A stretch of 64,000 nucleotides of DNA from Bacteroidota bacterium (GCA_008933805.1 WBUH01000015.1:1-64000), one strand, 5' to 3'; positions 1-10,174 are shown, counted from the first letter of the stretch. The notes: generated by a model not told the origin, from the letters alone. A program made the numbers and translations.

Positions 1-2
1 AA

Positions 3-1232
3 GGGGAAGATTATAAATACATTAAAAAAATTCTGGGTTATTTTTTGTGTCTTACCCTGCTTATTACTTGCAAGGATAAAAACGGGCACGAGGGACATGG
101 CACTGAAAACGAGGATTATTACACCTGCCCCATGCACTCTTCGGTAACTTCAGACAGACCAGGGGTTTGCCCGGTATGCGGGATGGACCTGGTAAAGAAA
201 AGCAATGGGTCAGGCATTGCTGATGAAGCAGGCAATCATGAAAATATGCTTCATATAAACGAATACCAACAGCGGCTGGCAAATATTAAAACAGATACGG
301 CGCGCATAAAAACAATGGCTTTGTATAATACGGTTACCGGAACGGTTGTGCCTGATGAAACTGAAATAAATACTATTTCGGCCAGAGCCGCTGGCAGGAT
401 TGAGAAATTATTTATCCGTAATCCCGGTGAGAAAATTGAAAAAGGTGTGCCGCTCATACAGTTATACAGCGAACAGCTATTGGCAGATGAAAACGATTAT
501 TTAAATACGCTTAAAAACAGGGAGAAATTTGGTACGCAGGAAAAACGAATAAATGAATTTATTGAGGCAGCAAGGCAGAAACTAGTGTTATGGGGCCTTA
601 CTGATACGCAAATACTTACACTAGAAAAAAGTAATGAGGTATCCCCTTTTATTACATTTTACAGCCCTGTGAGTGGCTATATTACTCAACTAAAGGTTCG
701 CGAAGGGCAATATGTGAATGAAGGGGATATACTGGCAGAAGTTTCGGGCCTGGAAACAGTATGGGTAGAAGCTCAATTTTACCAGGACGAATATTTATTG
801 GTAAAAAATTCACCACAAATATCTGTAGCATTTGAAGCATTTCCGAATGAGGAATACACTGGCGAAATAGTATTCTATAATCCTTCGATACAACAAAACA
901 GTAAAATAAACCTTGTACATATCCGTATTAATAACCCAAAAGAAAAATTAAAACCGGAGATGATGGGATATGTACAGGTAAAACAAAGCGAAGTAAAAAC
1001 ACTTACCGTTCCTAAATCAGCCATTTTATCTGAAAAAATGAGGACCATATGGGTACAGATACAGCCCGGTATGTTTGAGCTCCGTATGGTGCAAACCGGA
1101 ATTGAAAACAAACATGAAGTGGAAATTACAGAAGGTATAAAAGAGGGAGAAATTATAGTGGTTTCGGGCGTATACCTCTTAAACAGCGAATTTATTTTAA
1201 AGAAAGGGAATGCCATTAAACACCAGCATTAA
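3..1232 (+). CDS. Heavy-metal efflux RND periplasmic adaptor lipoprotein (CusB-like), 5' end uncertain
   Basis: Periplasmic membrane-fusion adaptor of a copper or heavy-metal efflux system. Counting from the TTG at 45, a lipobox-like LLITC puts the lipid-attachment Cys at residue 9. A heavy-metal-binding finger follows, with CPMH at 28-31 and CPVCGMDL at 42-49. Then come a barrel-sandwich/hairpin region of HlyD type and a beta-barrel domain, ending at a His-containing tail (KHQH). The TTG would leave too short a signal peptide. The frame is open to the left edge with no better start, so the true start probably lies outside the window. An alternative signal-like reading exists in frame 1, so an indel near base 70 is possible. 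It sits 2 bp before the CopB-like ATPase, which implies one transcript. The family is clear; the exact metal is inferred from the neighbour. Confidence 0.85.
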   Translation, partial: GEDYKYIKKILGYFLCLTLLITCKDKNGHEGHGTENEDYYTCPMHSSVTSDRPGVCPVCGMDLVKKSNGSGIADEAGNHENMLHINEYQQRLANIKTDTARIKTMALYNTVTGTVVPDETEINTISARAAGRIEKLFIRNPGEKIEKGVPLIQLYSEQLLADENDYLNTLKNREKFGTQEKRINEFIEAARQKLVLWGLTDTQILTLEKSNEVSPFITFYSPVSGYITQLKVREGQYVNEGDILAEVSGLETVWVEAQFYQDEYLLVKNSPQISVAFEAFPNEEYTGEIVFYNPSIQQNSKINLVHIRINNPKEKLKPEMMGYVQVKQSEVKTLTVPKSAILSEKMRTIWVQIQPGMFELRMVQTGIENKHEVEITEGIKEGEIIVVSGVYLLNSEFILKKGNAIKHQH

Positions 1233-1234
1233 TT

Positions 1235-3271
1235 ATGGAACATAATCACGATACCCACAACCAGCCTGCACATCAGGCCCATAGCCAAAGTTCGGGGCAT
1301 AACCCATCCCACGGTCATCAGGGACACGACCATCATTTAATGATGATTAATGATTTTAAAAAGCGATTCTGGGTTTCGCTGCTTATCACAGTTCCTGTGC
1401 TGGTGCTTTCTGAAATGATACAACTGTTTTTTGGATTTCATTTTTCATTCCTGGGAGATAAGTATGTATTGTTTGCAGGCTCTTCGGTTGTGTTTTTTTA
1501 TGGAGGCTGGCCCTTTCTGAAGGGGCTTCGCGATGAAGTTGCCGAAAAAAATCCGGGTATGATGACGCTGATAGGTATGGCTATTACGGTAGCTTACCTG
1601 TATAGCGCAGCAATAGTTTTTGGATTGAAAGGAATGGATTTTTTCTGGGAACTCGCTACGCTTATTGATATTATGCTGCTTGGCCACTGGATTGAAATGA
1701 AATCCATACTGGGTGCATCCCGCTCACTTGAGCTGCTTGTGAGCCTGATGCCTTCTGTGGTTCATAAAGTTCATGACGAACATATCATGGATATAAAATT
1801 AGAAGAATTAACTATTGGTGATGTAGTACTTATTAAACCGGGAGAAAAAGTTCCGGCAGATGGAATAATTACAGATGGAGAAAGCTACCTGAATGAATCC
1901 ATGCTTACCGGGGAATCAAAACCTGTTAAAAAAACAAAAGAGCAGAAAGTTATCGGAGGTTCTGTTAATGGCAATGGCTCTTTAAAAGTGAAAATCCTGC
2001 ATACCGGGCAGGATAGCTACCTGAATAAAGTAATAGCAATGGTGCGGGAAGCCCAGAATGCAAAATCAAAAATGCAGAACCTGAGTAACCGTGCAGCCCG
2101 GTGGTTAACCTATATTGCCCTTGCTGCGGGTTTCATCACCCTGTTTGTATGGCTTGCCGCAGGAAAAGAATTTGCATTTGCACTTGAGCGTATGGTTACG
2201 GTAATGGTTATTTCGTGCCCTCATGCGCTGGGGCTTGCAGTTCCTTTGGTAGTAGCCATCTCAACTGCTATTTCTGCTCAAAAAGGGTTACTTATTCGCA
2301 ACCGCACCGCATTTGAATATTCAAGAAAAATTACCACGATTGTTTTTGATAAAACAGGTACCCTCACAGAAGGCAGATTTGGTGTAACGCGGTATGAAAG
2401 CCTTACAGACAAATTTAACAGGGAGGTAATTCTTGGCATTGCATCAGCGCTTGAGCGGGAGTCAGAACATCCGATAGCAGCAGGTATAGTAGATAAAGCA
2501 AAACAGCTGGACTTAAAAATTCCAGATATTTCTAATTTTACTGCAATAACCGGTAAAGGTGTGAAAGCAGAAGTGGAAGGAAATGAAGTGCAGGTTGTTA
2601 GCCCCGGATACCTAAAAGAAAACAATATTTCAATTCCGGATGGGGCATATCCCAATGCCGCTGAAACAGTTGTGTTTGTAATAATAAATAAGGTATTAGC
2701 AGGGTTTATTGCCCTTGCCGATGAAATCCGGCCTGAATCTTTTGAAGCCATAAAAAAATTTAAGGATAACGGTATTAAAACCATAATGGCCACCGGGGAT
2801 AACAAAACGGTGGCGGCGGCAGTAAGCAGGCAACTAAATCTTGATGGCTATTATGCTGAAGTCCTTCCCCATCAAAAGGTCGAAATTCTAAAAGAACTGC
2901 AATCAAAAGGAGAATATGTTGCCATGACGGGTGATGGCGTGAACGATGCTCCGGCGCTTGCACAGGCAGATGTGGGTATAGCGGTGGGCAGCGGCACTGA
3001 TGTAGCTGCTGAAACCGCTGATATTATATTGGTAAATAGCAACCCGAATGACATACTAAATCTCATTCTGTTTGGAAAGGCCACCTACAAAAAAATGGTG
3101 CAAAATCTTTTATGGGCAACCGCCTACAATGCAGTTTCAATACCACTTGCTGCCGGGGTTTTGTATTCTTACGGAATAATGCTGAGTCCGGCAATCGGTG
3201 CTGTATTAATGAGCCTGAGCACTGTAATAGTGGCCATAAATGCACAATTGCTGAAAAGGCAGGTGAAATAA
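1235..3271 (+). CDS. copB: Copper-translocating P1B-type ATPase, CopB-like
   Basis: Inner-membrane P-type ATPase that exports copper to the periplasm. The N-terminus is His-rich (many H residues in the first 37) and lacks the CxxC metal-binding domain of CopA. Motifs are in order: TGES near residue 225 (actuator), CPH at about 328-330 in the transport helix, DKTGT with the phosphorylated Asp at about 372, SEHP in the nucleotide domain, and GDGVND at about 566-571. CPH rather than CPC marks the P1B-3 (CopB) group, linked to Cu(II) and sometimes Ag. Its 678 residues are normal for the family. It starts 2 bp after the adaptor, so ATPase and adaptor are probably made together to clear periplasmic copper. 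An outer-membrane partner may lie left of the window. Confidence 0.93.
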   Translation: MEHNHDTHNQPAHQAHSQSSGHNPSHGHQGHDHHLMMINDFKKRFWVSLLITVPVLVLSEMIQLFFGFHFSFLGDKYVLFAGSSVVFFYGGWPFLKGLRDEVAEKNPGMMTLIGMAITVAYLYSAAIVFGLKGMDFFWELATLIDIMLLGHWIEMKSILGASRSLELLVSLMPSVVHKVHDEHIMDIKLEELTIGDVVLIKPGEKVPADGIITDGESYLNESMLTGESKPVKKTKEQKVIGGSVNGNGSLKVKILHTGQDSYLNKVIAMVREAQNAKSKMQNLSNRAARWLTYIALAAGFITLFVWLAAGKEFAFALERMVTVMVISCPHALGLAVPLVVAISTAISAQKGLLIRNRTAFEYSRKITTIVFDKTGTLTEGRFGVTRYESLTDKFNREVILGIASALERESEHPIAAGIVDKAKQLDLKIPDISNFTAITGKGVKAEVEGNEVQVVSPGYLKENNISIPDGAYPNAAETVVFVIINKVLAGFIALADEIRPESFEAIKKFKDNGIKTIMATGDNKTVAAAVSRQLNLDGYYAEVLPHQKVEILKELQSKGEYVAMTGDGVNDAPALAQADVGIAVGSGTDVAAETADIILVNSNPNDILNLILFGKATYKKMVQNLLWATAYNAVSIPLAAGVLYSYGIMLSPAIGAVLMSLSTVIVAINAQLLKRQVK

Positions 3272-3391
3272 CCGCTATATATTTGATTGTCCTGGGTGTG
3301 GATATTGGCTAAGGAGCACTTAAACCACACAACTTGCTTAGAAAAATCTGCAAATAGTTCGATAATGAAATGCTCCCCGCTACTAAATTTT

Positions 3392-3426
3392 AAACCCCTT
3401 TTCTTAACCGAGAAGGGTTTTTTCTT
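3392..3426 (+). terminator. Rho-independent terminator after copB
   Basis: AAACCCCTT and AAGGGTTT arms flank a short loop and are followed by a T-rich run, about 120 bp after the copB stop. The loop and right arm match the terminator at 31168-31198. Confidence 0.7.
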
Positions 3427-3490
3427 TTAGGTGCATTATTCAGTGTAATGTATTAAACGGCTGCTACTACTTGTGACTATTAACCACAAC

Positions 3491-3530
3491 AAAAAAGGGC
3501 TGAAACAATCAATGTTTCAGCCCTTTTTTA
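3491..3530. terminator. Bidirectional terminator between convergent genes
   Basis: A near-perfect hairpin has arms AAAAAGGGCTGAAACA and TGTTTCAGCCCTTTTT and a 5-nt loop, with A- and T-tracts on either side. It can end both copB transcription and the minus-strand RCC1-protein gene. Confidence 0.85.
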
Positions 3531-3545
3531 ATGTCGGTTGGCGGG

Positions 3546-6500
3546 TTACATTTTTATCACCCTGAACACAATCGGTAGGCCGTCCTTTGCCTCGATGGAG
3601 ATAAAATAAACGCCATTACTTTGGTTACTTAAATCAATAGCTGAACTGGAGGTAAGCGTGGTTTGATACACCTGTTGTCCCATTAGATTAGTTACCCGAA
3701 TTGACCTGATTTGGTCGTCATTATTTTCAAACCGGATATTAAATGTGCCGTTGCTTGGGTTTGGATACACCAAAATACCCGAAGCAAGGTTGTACTCACT
3801 TATACCATTTGGTTTAAGGGTTAAATCTAAGGTTACAACACTATCGCACCCTGTTGCATTAACTAAAGTATCGATGTAAACTTTTGAAGTAAACAAAGTA
3901 TCATAATTCCATACATAAAAATTATTGCTTACCGTTAAGCTAATCGAGCTGTCATTGGTACAATCAAAGTTTTGAATAGTGGTTGTGTCGCCCGCATAAA
4001 ATTCACTGAATTTTGTTACCGGTACTACTGCCTTCCAATTTTTATCGGCACTTATCCATTTTGCGGTAATCGGACTGTGGATAATAGGCTCTCTTCCTCC
4101 GTTGGGCAGTTCGTGCATTTGCAGCACCGCCATTTGCATAGTTCCCGCTACGGTATCGTTTGAGATGGATGAGCCTGTACTTTGTTTATACAGCTCAATA
4201 TCATCAAACGTATAGTAGAAGGTAACTTCCACTTTCAGGGTATCAATATTATCGGCATTAATTTGGGTGGCTCTTCTGATTAATTTATCGTTGGCAATAA
4301 CACTAACCACAGGGTAAACGGTTTGCGAAATCTTAGTATAGCCCGGTGAGGTTCCCCCCAAGCTGTCGGCAATGTCAATAAGTTTCTCGCAGTTGTTGGC
4401 GTCATAGTATTTAATGGTTAACCCATCTTTTTGTTCCCCTTCAGAAGCACCTGAACCGGCTGCATTTTTTAGTCCGGTAGGATTAGTTACTCCAAAAGTA
4501 AACAGGGTTGAATCCGTTCCATAGGGAGTAGTTATTTTCACTTGGTAGGTTTGCGGCGCAGTTGCTTTTACAGGAGTACCTTCAATTTGTCCGGTGGTAG
4601 AATTGTACCATAACCCTTCCGGCAACTTGGGCGTAATTTGATAGCTCGCTCCAAACACCCTCAGAATCCTGTTTTGTCCTCTGTCTGCCACCCAAAACTG
4701 ATAAGCACTGCCAAAAGGAGTTGTTATAATTCCTACAGGGGTTACCGGTTTTATAGTAGATGTAAGTGAGGTATCAATATAATTTGTTGGGGAGCCATCT
4801 GAGTTAAGATAACTCTGGCCCGTACCAATCACGCCCGTAGTTGATGAACTAACTGTAAAGAAACTGAACAAGGTATCAGCGCTGATGAAATCTAAAGCCA
4901 TTCCTGCGGTAGCGGCAGAATCCACCAGATACTCGTTTTTATAATCCGGCGTGATTCCTGAAGGAGGATACAAGATTCTTGAGTGTAACGTGCTATTTGT
5001 TGGGTTTGCCAAAAGTGCCCGTTTATTTCCATAAAAATTATCTATGCTCATTGAAGTAGCCGGCGGTTCAGGGTAGGAGGGATATAAGTTAGAATTAGAG
5101 AACAGATCGTTATCAAAAGTATTTATACCGGTAATCAAATTTCCTGAACTTCGCTGCGCATCAATTAAAAATAGGTTTTCGGGATACGAAGTAGGGTCTA
5201 CAGGTGTAGTAAAAACAAGTTGATTGGCAGTGGTACTTTGCCATAATACAGATTGGGTATTTAGCAGTGTTCCGGTGCTATCGCATTTATAAATTTTACC
5301 ATCCCCGTTAAAAAGGTAAACATTACTATTATCATCTGCCGCAAAAGCCTTAATACCTGAAATGTTTAGATTGGGGTAGCATGAAGTAAGTTTACCATCA
5401 AAACCATAACGTGCAATGGCGTCATTATCATTTAATACAAAAACTGCATTAGAGTTTTTAGTAATTGCTTTGGGGTTATTTACCTGTATACTGTTATCTA
5501 CATGAACCGTAAACACGGGATTTGAACCACTGATATTGGGTGTTACATTAAGATTGCTTCCCAAACAAACACTTGTAGGAAAATTACTCATGTCAACAGT
5601 GGGTGGGTCAGGAGGGGCGCAAATTTCTCCAATATACTGGGGTTCTGTTTGATTAATTTTGTTACCTAAGCCCAATTGCCCATTTTTGTTATAGCCACAA
5701 GCCCATATACTGCTGTTATTCTTCACAAACAAAGAATAGATAGATCCGGCAAAAATAGAAGTAATACCGGTTAGGTTTTTTACCTGTACCGGAATAAATT
5801 GGCTTACATTGTTTCCTATTCCCAATTCTCCATATATATTATTTCCACAAGCCCAAACTGTGCCGTCATTTTTCAAAAACAAGCAATGTTTATCTCTAGT
5901 AGAAATAGCTTTTACTCCATTTAAATTGGGTACTTGGGTTGGAGAAATAACTAACCCTGCTTTACCAATCCCGGCTTGTCCACACGTATTCTCACCCCAG
6001 TACCAAACTGTACTGTCGTTTTTCAGAAATAATGTGGACCAATCCCCGGAAGATATTGCTATAACGCCGTTTAAACCGCTAAGAAGTTCAGGTGTGGGAC
6101 GTTCAGTATCCTCGATATGATTTTTTCCGCAGGCCCAAACTGTGCCGTCATTTTTTATAAAAAAAGAACTGTGTACTCCTGCTACTATTGCTTTAACACC
6201 TGTAAGATTGGGTATTTGTGCGGGAACCTTTTGGTTAATATAGTTGCCAATTCCCAATTGCCCTGTATTATTTATTCCGCAAGCCCAAACTGTGCTGTCA
6301 TTTTTCAAAAACAATGAATGATTTTCTCCGGCAGCAATAGCAATAATTCCGGTCAAACCATTTATCATAACCGGCTCATTGGGGGGGGTGAGATTGTCAA
6401 TTCCCAGTTGTCCATAAAAAACACTACCACAACCCCATACTGTACCGTCATTTTTTAAATAAAGATTAAAAAATTGACCGCATTCAATTGCAGTAATATC

Positions 6501-6701
6501 GGTAAAATTTGGAACCGGCTCCGGCAATATTTTTCTTAAATGGTTACCGATACCCAATTGACCGGCCGAATTATCACCAAACGCCTTTAGGGTTCCGTCG
6601 GGACATAAAGCAAGGGAATGATGGTGGCCACCGCTCACTTGCTGCCCGAAAACAAAACTGCACGAGACCAGTGCTATAATTGAAAAAAGTGTTTTTAGCA
6701 T
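3546..6701 (-). CDS. Secreted RCC1-repeat (beta-propeller) protein with T9SS sorting domain
   Basis: Large secreted protein. The ATG at 6701 is chosen because it gives a clean signal peptide (MLKTLFSIIALVSCSFVFGQ); the longer frame upstream adds an unlikely 22-residue extension. About seven RCC1 repeats follow over the first 370 residues, each with the pattern LKNDGTVWACG...GQLGIGN, and should form a beta-propeller. Next come a low-complexity stretch of repetitive beta structure, an Ig-like He_PIG-type segment (LPEGLWYNSTTGQIEGTP), and a C-terminal type A T9SS domain (VYPNPSNGTFNIRF ... GVYFISIEA). The protein is therefore expected to cross the outer membrane by T9SS and be anchored or released. 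No catalytic motif is visible; binding or adhesion is an inference. Confidence 0.88.
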   Translation of the reverse strand: MLKTLFSIIALVSCSFVFGQQVSGGHHHSLALCPDGTLKAFGDNSAGQLGIGNHLRKILPEPVPNFTDITAIECGQFFNLYLKNDGTVWGCGSVFYGQLGIDNLTPPNEPVMINGLTGIIAIAAGENHSLFLKNDSTVWACGINNTGQLGIGNYINQKVPAQIPNLTGVKAIVAGVHSSFFIKNDGTVWACGKNHIEDTERPTPELLSGLNGVIAISSGDWSTLFLKNDSTVWYWGENTCGQAGIGKAGLVISPTQVPNLNGVKAISTRDKHCLFLKNDGTVWACGNNIYGELGIGNNVSQFIPVQVKNLTGITSIFAGSIYSLFVKNNSSIWACGYNKNGQLGLGNKINQTEPQYIGEICAPPDPPTVDMSNFPTSVCLGSNLNVTPNISGSNPVFTVHVDNSIQVNNPKAITKNSNAVFVLNDNDAIARYGFDGKLTSCYPNLNISGIKAFAADDNSNVYLFNGDGKIYKCDSTGTLLNTQSVLWQSTTANQLVFTTPVDPTSYPENLFLIDAQRSSGNLITGINTFDNDLFSNSNLYPSYPEPPATSMSIDNFYGNKRALLANPTNSTLHSRILYPPSGITPDYKNEYLVDSAATAGMALDFISADTLFSFFTVSSSTTGVIGTGQSYLNSDGSPTNYIDTSLTSTIKPVTPVGIITTPFGSAYQFWVADRGQNRILRVFGASYQITPKLPEGLWYNSTTGQIEGTPVKATAPQTYQVKITTPYGTDSTLFTFGVTNPTGLKNAAGSGASEGEQKDGLTIKYYDANNCEKLIDIADSLGGTSPGYTKISQTVYPVVSVIANDKLIRRATQINADNIDTLKVEVTFYYTFDDIELYKQSTGSSISNDTVAGTMQMAVLQMHELPNGGREPIIHSPITAKWISADKNWKAVVPVTKFSEFYAGDTTTIQNFDCTNDSSISLTVSNNFYVWNYDTLFTSKVYIDTLVNATGCDSVVTLDLTLKPNGISEYNLASGILVYPNPSNGTFNIRFENNDDQIRSIRVTNLMGQQVYQTTLTSSSAIDLSNQSNGVYFISIEAKDGLPIVFRVIKM

Positions 6702-6823
6702 AGAATAATTTATTTGAAAAAATTGGCACAAATTAAAGCGAATGTCTTCCATAATGCAATACTCCAAAAAGACATTTTAAATGTAAAAAAACCTGTATTT
6801 AGCTTATTTTCACAGAAAAAAAA

Positions 6824-7888
6824 TTGGAAACCAACTTCTCCCATATCATTTCAGGCTGGTTAAAAAAATTTCAGCGTTTTAAGGTGACCTATAAGAAAGG
6901 CAGCTATCACCTAGCTAATTTGTTCCACTCTCCTGAGACTATGATAGATAGTTTTGACCAGATGCCTTTTTGCAAGCATGATAGAGAAAAAAAACGCTTA
7001 ACTACTAACACTATCTTTTTACGAGCCGGTATGTATTATTCCAACCCCGAAGAAGGATTTTGGATAATAGTATCCGAATTACATTTTAAAAAAAATGTGT
7101 TAATGCGAAATCTGTACGATAAAGAACTACCGTTGGAGTATCACTTCCTCAATATTCACTTCAAATCAACTAAGGTGGTAAGTAAATCATTGGTAAACGG
7201 TATGGTTATGAAGGACAAAACTTGGTCTATGTTCAAAGCCGGGCACTCCCTAACAGAGTATCACTTCAAAAACTCAGAAGAGCGGAATGTCACACTTTTC
7301 TTTACTGACCAGTGGCTTCGCAAGCAAAAAGAAGCTAACCCGGTTTTTGATAATCCTAAGCTGGCCTCTTTCTTTAGCTCTGCTAATACCTATATGGTAT
7401 TGGACGAAACGGAATCGGTCTATGAGCAGTTATGGGAACAAATGATAGAGTTGGCAATAGACAGCGTAAACACCAATCAAGAGTCAATTAAACAAACTGC
7501 TTATACTGTATTCCGTAATTTTATAGGGAAAATGGATGCTGAAATCATTTCAGATAACCATTACGAACTGAATGACACGGATCGGAAAAACATTCAACGG
7601 GCTGAACAATTTTTAAATGATAAATTGTTCGGTGATTTTCCGGGTATAGAAAAAGTCGCACGCAAAGTGGGAATCTCGCCCACCAAGCTAAAGAATGATT
7701 TTAAGAGTATGCACAGCACAACACTTTATCAATACTTTAGCTCCAGGCAAATGAAGGCTGCACACGAACTTCTTTTGCAAAAAAAATACTCTGTTAAAGA
7801 GGTATCCACTTTTTTGGGGTACGAGAATGCAAGTAAGTTTTCTGCCAAATTTCAAAAAGAACTGGGTAAACTGCCTTCGCAGGTGTAA
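6824..7888 (+). CDS. AraC-family transcriptional regulator
   Basis: DNA-binding regulator of 354 residues with no signal peptide. The C-terminal ~100 residues form two AraC-type helix-turn-helix units: the first around GIEKVARKVGISPTKLKNDF, the second around SVKEVSTFLGYENASKFSAKF. The N-terminal ~230 residues have no recognisable cupin signature and probably sense a ligand. The only initiator without an upstream in-frame stop is TTG at 6824 (a TAG lies at 6800-6802); ATT at 6806 is a less likely alternative. It is divergent from the RCC1-protein gene across 122 bp, so it may control that gene, itself, or both. The regulated pathway is unknown. Confidence 0.88.
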   Translation: METNFSHIISGWLKKFQRFKVTYKKGSYHLANLFHSPETMIDSFDQMPFCKHDREKKRLTTNTIFLRAGMYYSNPEEGFWIIVSELHFKKNVLMRNLYDKELPLEYHFLNIHFKSTKVVSKSLVNGMVMKDKTWSMFKAGHSLTEYHFKNSEERNVTLFFTDQWLRKQKEANPVFDNPKLASFFSSANTYMVLDETESVYEQLWEQMIELAIDSVNTNQESIKQTAYTVFRNFIGKMDAEIISDNHYELNDTDRKNIQRAEQFLNDKLFGDFPGIEKVARKVGISPTKLKNDFKSMHSTTLYQYFSSRQMKAAHELLLQKKYSVKEVSTFLGYENASKFSAKFQKELGKLPSQV

Positions 7889-8083
7889 TTCTACTTAGGT
7901 TGTGTAAGCAATAATTCACTTGATAATAAAGGAAAAGTAAGCACATTATTTTTCTATAACACAAGCACAAACATTTAGAGTCTGCTTTTTTGAGCTTTAT
8001 GTAATTCGGCTCATTAGTTTGCTGGCCCCCGACTGTACTATTACATAGCAATAGAAGACCTTTTTTTGAATTGGTATTACAAT

Positions 8084-8114
8084 AAAAATGCCTGCTTGTT
8101 TAAGCAGGCATTTT
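8084..8114. terminator. Bidirectional terminator
   Basis: AAAATGCCTGCTT and AAGCAGGCATTTT arms flank a 4-nt loop, with A- and T-runs on both sides. It lies between the convergent AraC-type regulator and OmpA-like genes. Confidence 0.85.
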
Positions 8115-8141
8115 ACCTTGTTTTTTTACTGAAGCTAAATT

Positions 8142-10163
8142 CTATTTGGCAAGAATATCAATCACTACAGTACGGTTGTATGATCGTTCTTCAGGATACT
8201 TGTTTTCAAACAGTGCTTTGCTTTCGTCTTCACCGTATCCCTGCACCTCAAACGTAACATCGGTTCGCCCTGCCTTTGCCAGGCTTTTCTCAATTATATC
8301 CTTCACTTCGTTTGCACGAGCAAGAGATAATTTTTTATTATATTCATTATCGCCAATAATATCAGAGTATCCTTGTATTATAACTCTCCCTCCCTTTGTT
8401 ATTTTTGGGGTTACTATTTCAGTAAGGTATTTTTCATAAAGGGTGATAGCTTTTGCATCATTAAACTCAAAAATCACACTGTAGCGCATACCCTCCTCAT
8501 TTTTAGGAGGGGTCCAAAGCACTATATGCACAGTGGTGTCTTTAGTCAGCGTTTTTCCGCTTTCAGTTTTGCCTATCAGGACTATCTTATAATCACCTTC
8601 GGCACGTGTGCCTAATATTGACTTACCCGGTAGGTTTACTTTTTGCTGAGTGTATGGGCCAAAATTCTGAACTTTTCCTTTTTCGTCCGTTACTTCAAGC
8701 GACCACGATTTATATGGCTCGTTATTGCCAGCAACATCAAAAGAAACATAGCTGCTAACCGGCGCATCGGTAAGTGGTAGTATTTCTACAGGTTTCAAAG
8801 GTGCATCGGGTCCACTCTGAAACTCCATAAGCATCTCAGGAGAAGAGCTTTCTATAGAAACACGACGGTCTCCTTCTTCAAGCAATTCAAGCTCTTGTGT
8901 TGCTCCCGGCTGTGTTGAAGGGATTTTTGGCTTGTCACGTCCTTCAGTAGTAATTCTTGATGGATTAATATCGAAAATATCAACAAGGTATTTCTTCACT
9001 GCCTCTGCCATATCTTTACCATCCTGTTGCCCAAGTTCAGATGAGCCGACCAGTGCAATAGTTGATGAAGGGTTTTTCTGCATACGGTTGCCTACAATAT
9101 TCAGCACATTGTAATATACAATCATCTGCCTTTCTGAGCGACCTGAAGGTCTTTTCGGTATGAATACCTCAAGTTGGTCTTCATTAAAATCCTTTACTTC
9201 TTTCTTTTTTAGCAAAACATAGCGGTCTGAGATTTCGGTAGAACCTTTATCAAAGTATACATAGTTGCGCAACGGGAATGTTTCTCTTACCCTGCGTTCA
9301 AGGGGCGCATTTTTGGGCGAGTTTACTGTAAGCCTTGCGGTTTGTGCAATAACCGGAGATGGTGTTGTTGCCTGTACCGGATTTATCTTGCGCCCGCAAC
9401 CTATTTTAAATGCAATGCCTGCCCTAATTGTCTCAACATTCCAGGTTTCTATAGAGCGTGGTGCCTGCCCAAATGATGGCTGGAAAGAAACAAACGGAGC
9501 CAGCACGTACTGGGTCTTTTGGTTTTGTGAGTTCAATGGTATATCATATCCCGCGCCAATCTGCATAGAAAGCAGCATTGAGTTCACATCGCTCAAATCA
9601 CCCTTCATGTCGGGGTTTTCTGCCTGACCGGGATAGTTTGGATTAGTGCCTTGCTTGTAGGTGAATGATTTTGCTAAGTTGAAAGCCAGTCTTGGACCGC
9701 CAAAAATGTAAAAGTGTTTTTTAAACGGTGCAAAGCGCAGGCTTGGTTCAACAGTTATATAGCTAAGTTTAGAGGTTAAATCAGCAGGGCAGTTGCACGG
9801 CGTTGTTATCTGTTTAAACTTTCCATAGCGGCTGTCATAACCTATTTGAAACATTCCGCCAAAGTTTGAGTTTGCAGGAGTGTATTCTATCAACGGTGCC
9901 ACGAATAAACCAGCTCCGTTGCCGTTGCCAAAAGCCTTTGGTACGGTTAAATCGGCATTCAGTTTTTGGGTATTTCCACTGTAAAAATTAAAATTAACAC
10001 CGGCTGCTGCTCCAAACCACCACGATGGTTTGGTATACTTGGCAATCTCTTGCCCCCTCAGCGGGGTTTGAATCAACATCACCATCAGCAATCCTAATGT
10101 AAGGGCTTTCAGAATATATGAAGGGTACATTAGTATTGACTGTTTATTATAGTTTGTAATCAT
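8142..10163 (-). CDS. Outer-membrane protein with OmpA-like peptidoglycan-binding domains
   Basis: Envelope protein of about 673 residues. The ATG at 10163 is used; a second ATG at 10130 gives an equally good signal peptide (MYPSYILKALTLGLLMVML). The N-terminal ~240 residues look like an outer-membrane beta-barrel (aromatic, alternating strands). A first OmpA-like module follows around YFDKGSTEIS ... IALVGSSELGQQDGKDMA, then an Ig-like linker, and a C-terminal OmpA domain (VIIQGYSDIIGDNEYNKKLS ... YNRTVVIDI) expected to bind peptidoglycan. It lies 11 bp after the ice-binding-like lipoprotein gene, so the two are probably cotranscribed and may form a surface complex. Having two OmpA-like modules in one chain is less usual. 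Confidence 0.85.
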   Translation of the reverse strand: MITNYNKQSILMYPSYILKALTLGLLMVMLIQTPLRGQEIAKYTKPSWWFGAAAGVNFNFYSGNTQKLNADLTVPKAFGNGNGAGLFVAPLIEYTPANSNFGGMFQIGYDSRYGKFKQITTPCNCPADLTSKLSYITVEPSLRFAPFKKHFYIFGGPRLAFNLAKSFTYKQGTNPNYPGQAENPDMKGDLSDVNSMLLSMQIGAGYDIPLNSQNQKTQYVLAPFVSFQPSFGQAPRSIETWNVETIRAGIAFKIGCGRKINPVQATTPSPVIAQTARLTVNSPKNAPLERRVRETFPLRNYVYFDKGSTEISDRYVLLKKKEVKDFNEDQLEVFIPKRPSGRSERQMIVYYNVLNIVGNRMQKNPSSTIALVGSSELGQQDGKDMAEAVKKYLVDIFDINPSRITTEGRDKPKIPSTQPGATQELELLEEGDRRVSIESSSPEMLMEFQSGPDAPLKPVEILPLTDAPVSSYVSFDVAGNNEPYKSWSLEVTDEKGKVQNFGPYTQQKVNLPGKSILGTRAEGDYKIVLIGKTESGKTLTKDTTVHIVLWTPPKNEEGMRYSVIFEFNDAKAITLYEKYLTEIVTPKITKGGRVIIQGYSDIIGDNEYNKKLSLARANEVKDIIEKSLAKAGRTDVTFEVQGYGEDESKALFENKYPEERSYNRTVVIDILAK

Positions 10164-10174
10164 AGTTTTAATAA

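Noticed and set aside
3272-3390. Possible small gene after copB overlapping its 3' end in another frame
   Set aside because: It lies mostly inside copB on the same strand, has no start signal and no family resemblance.
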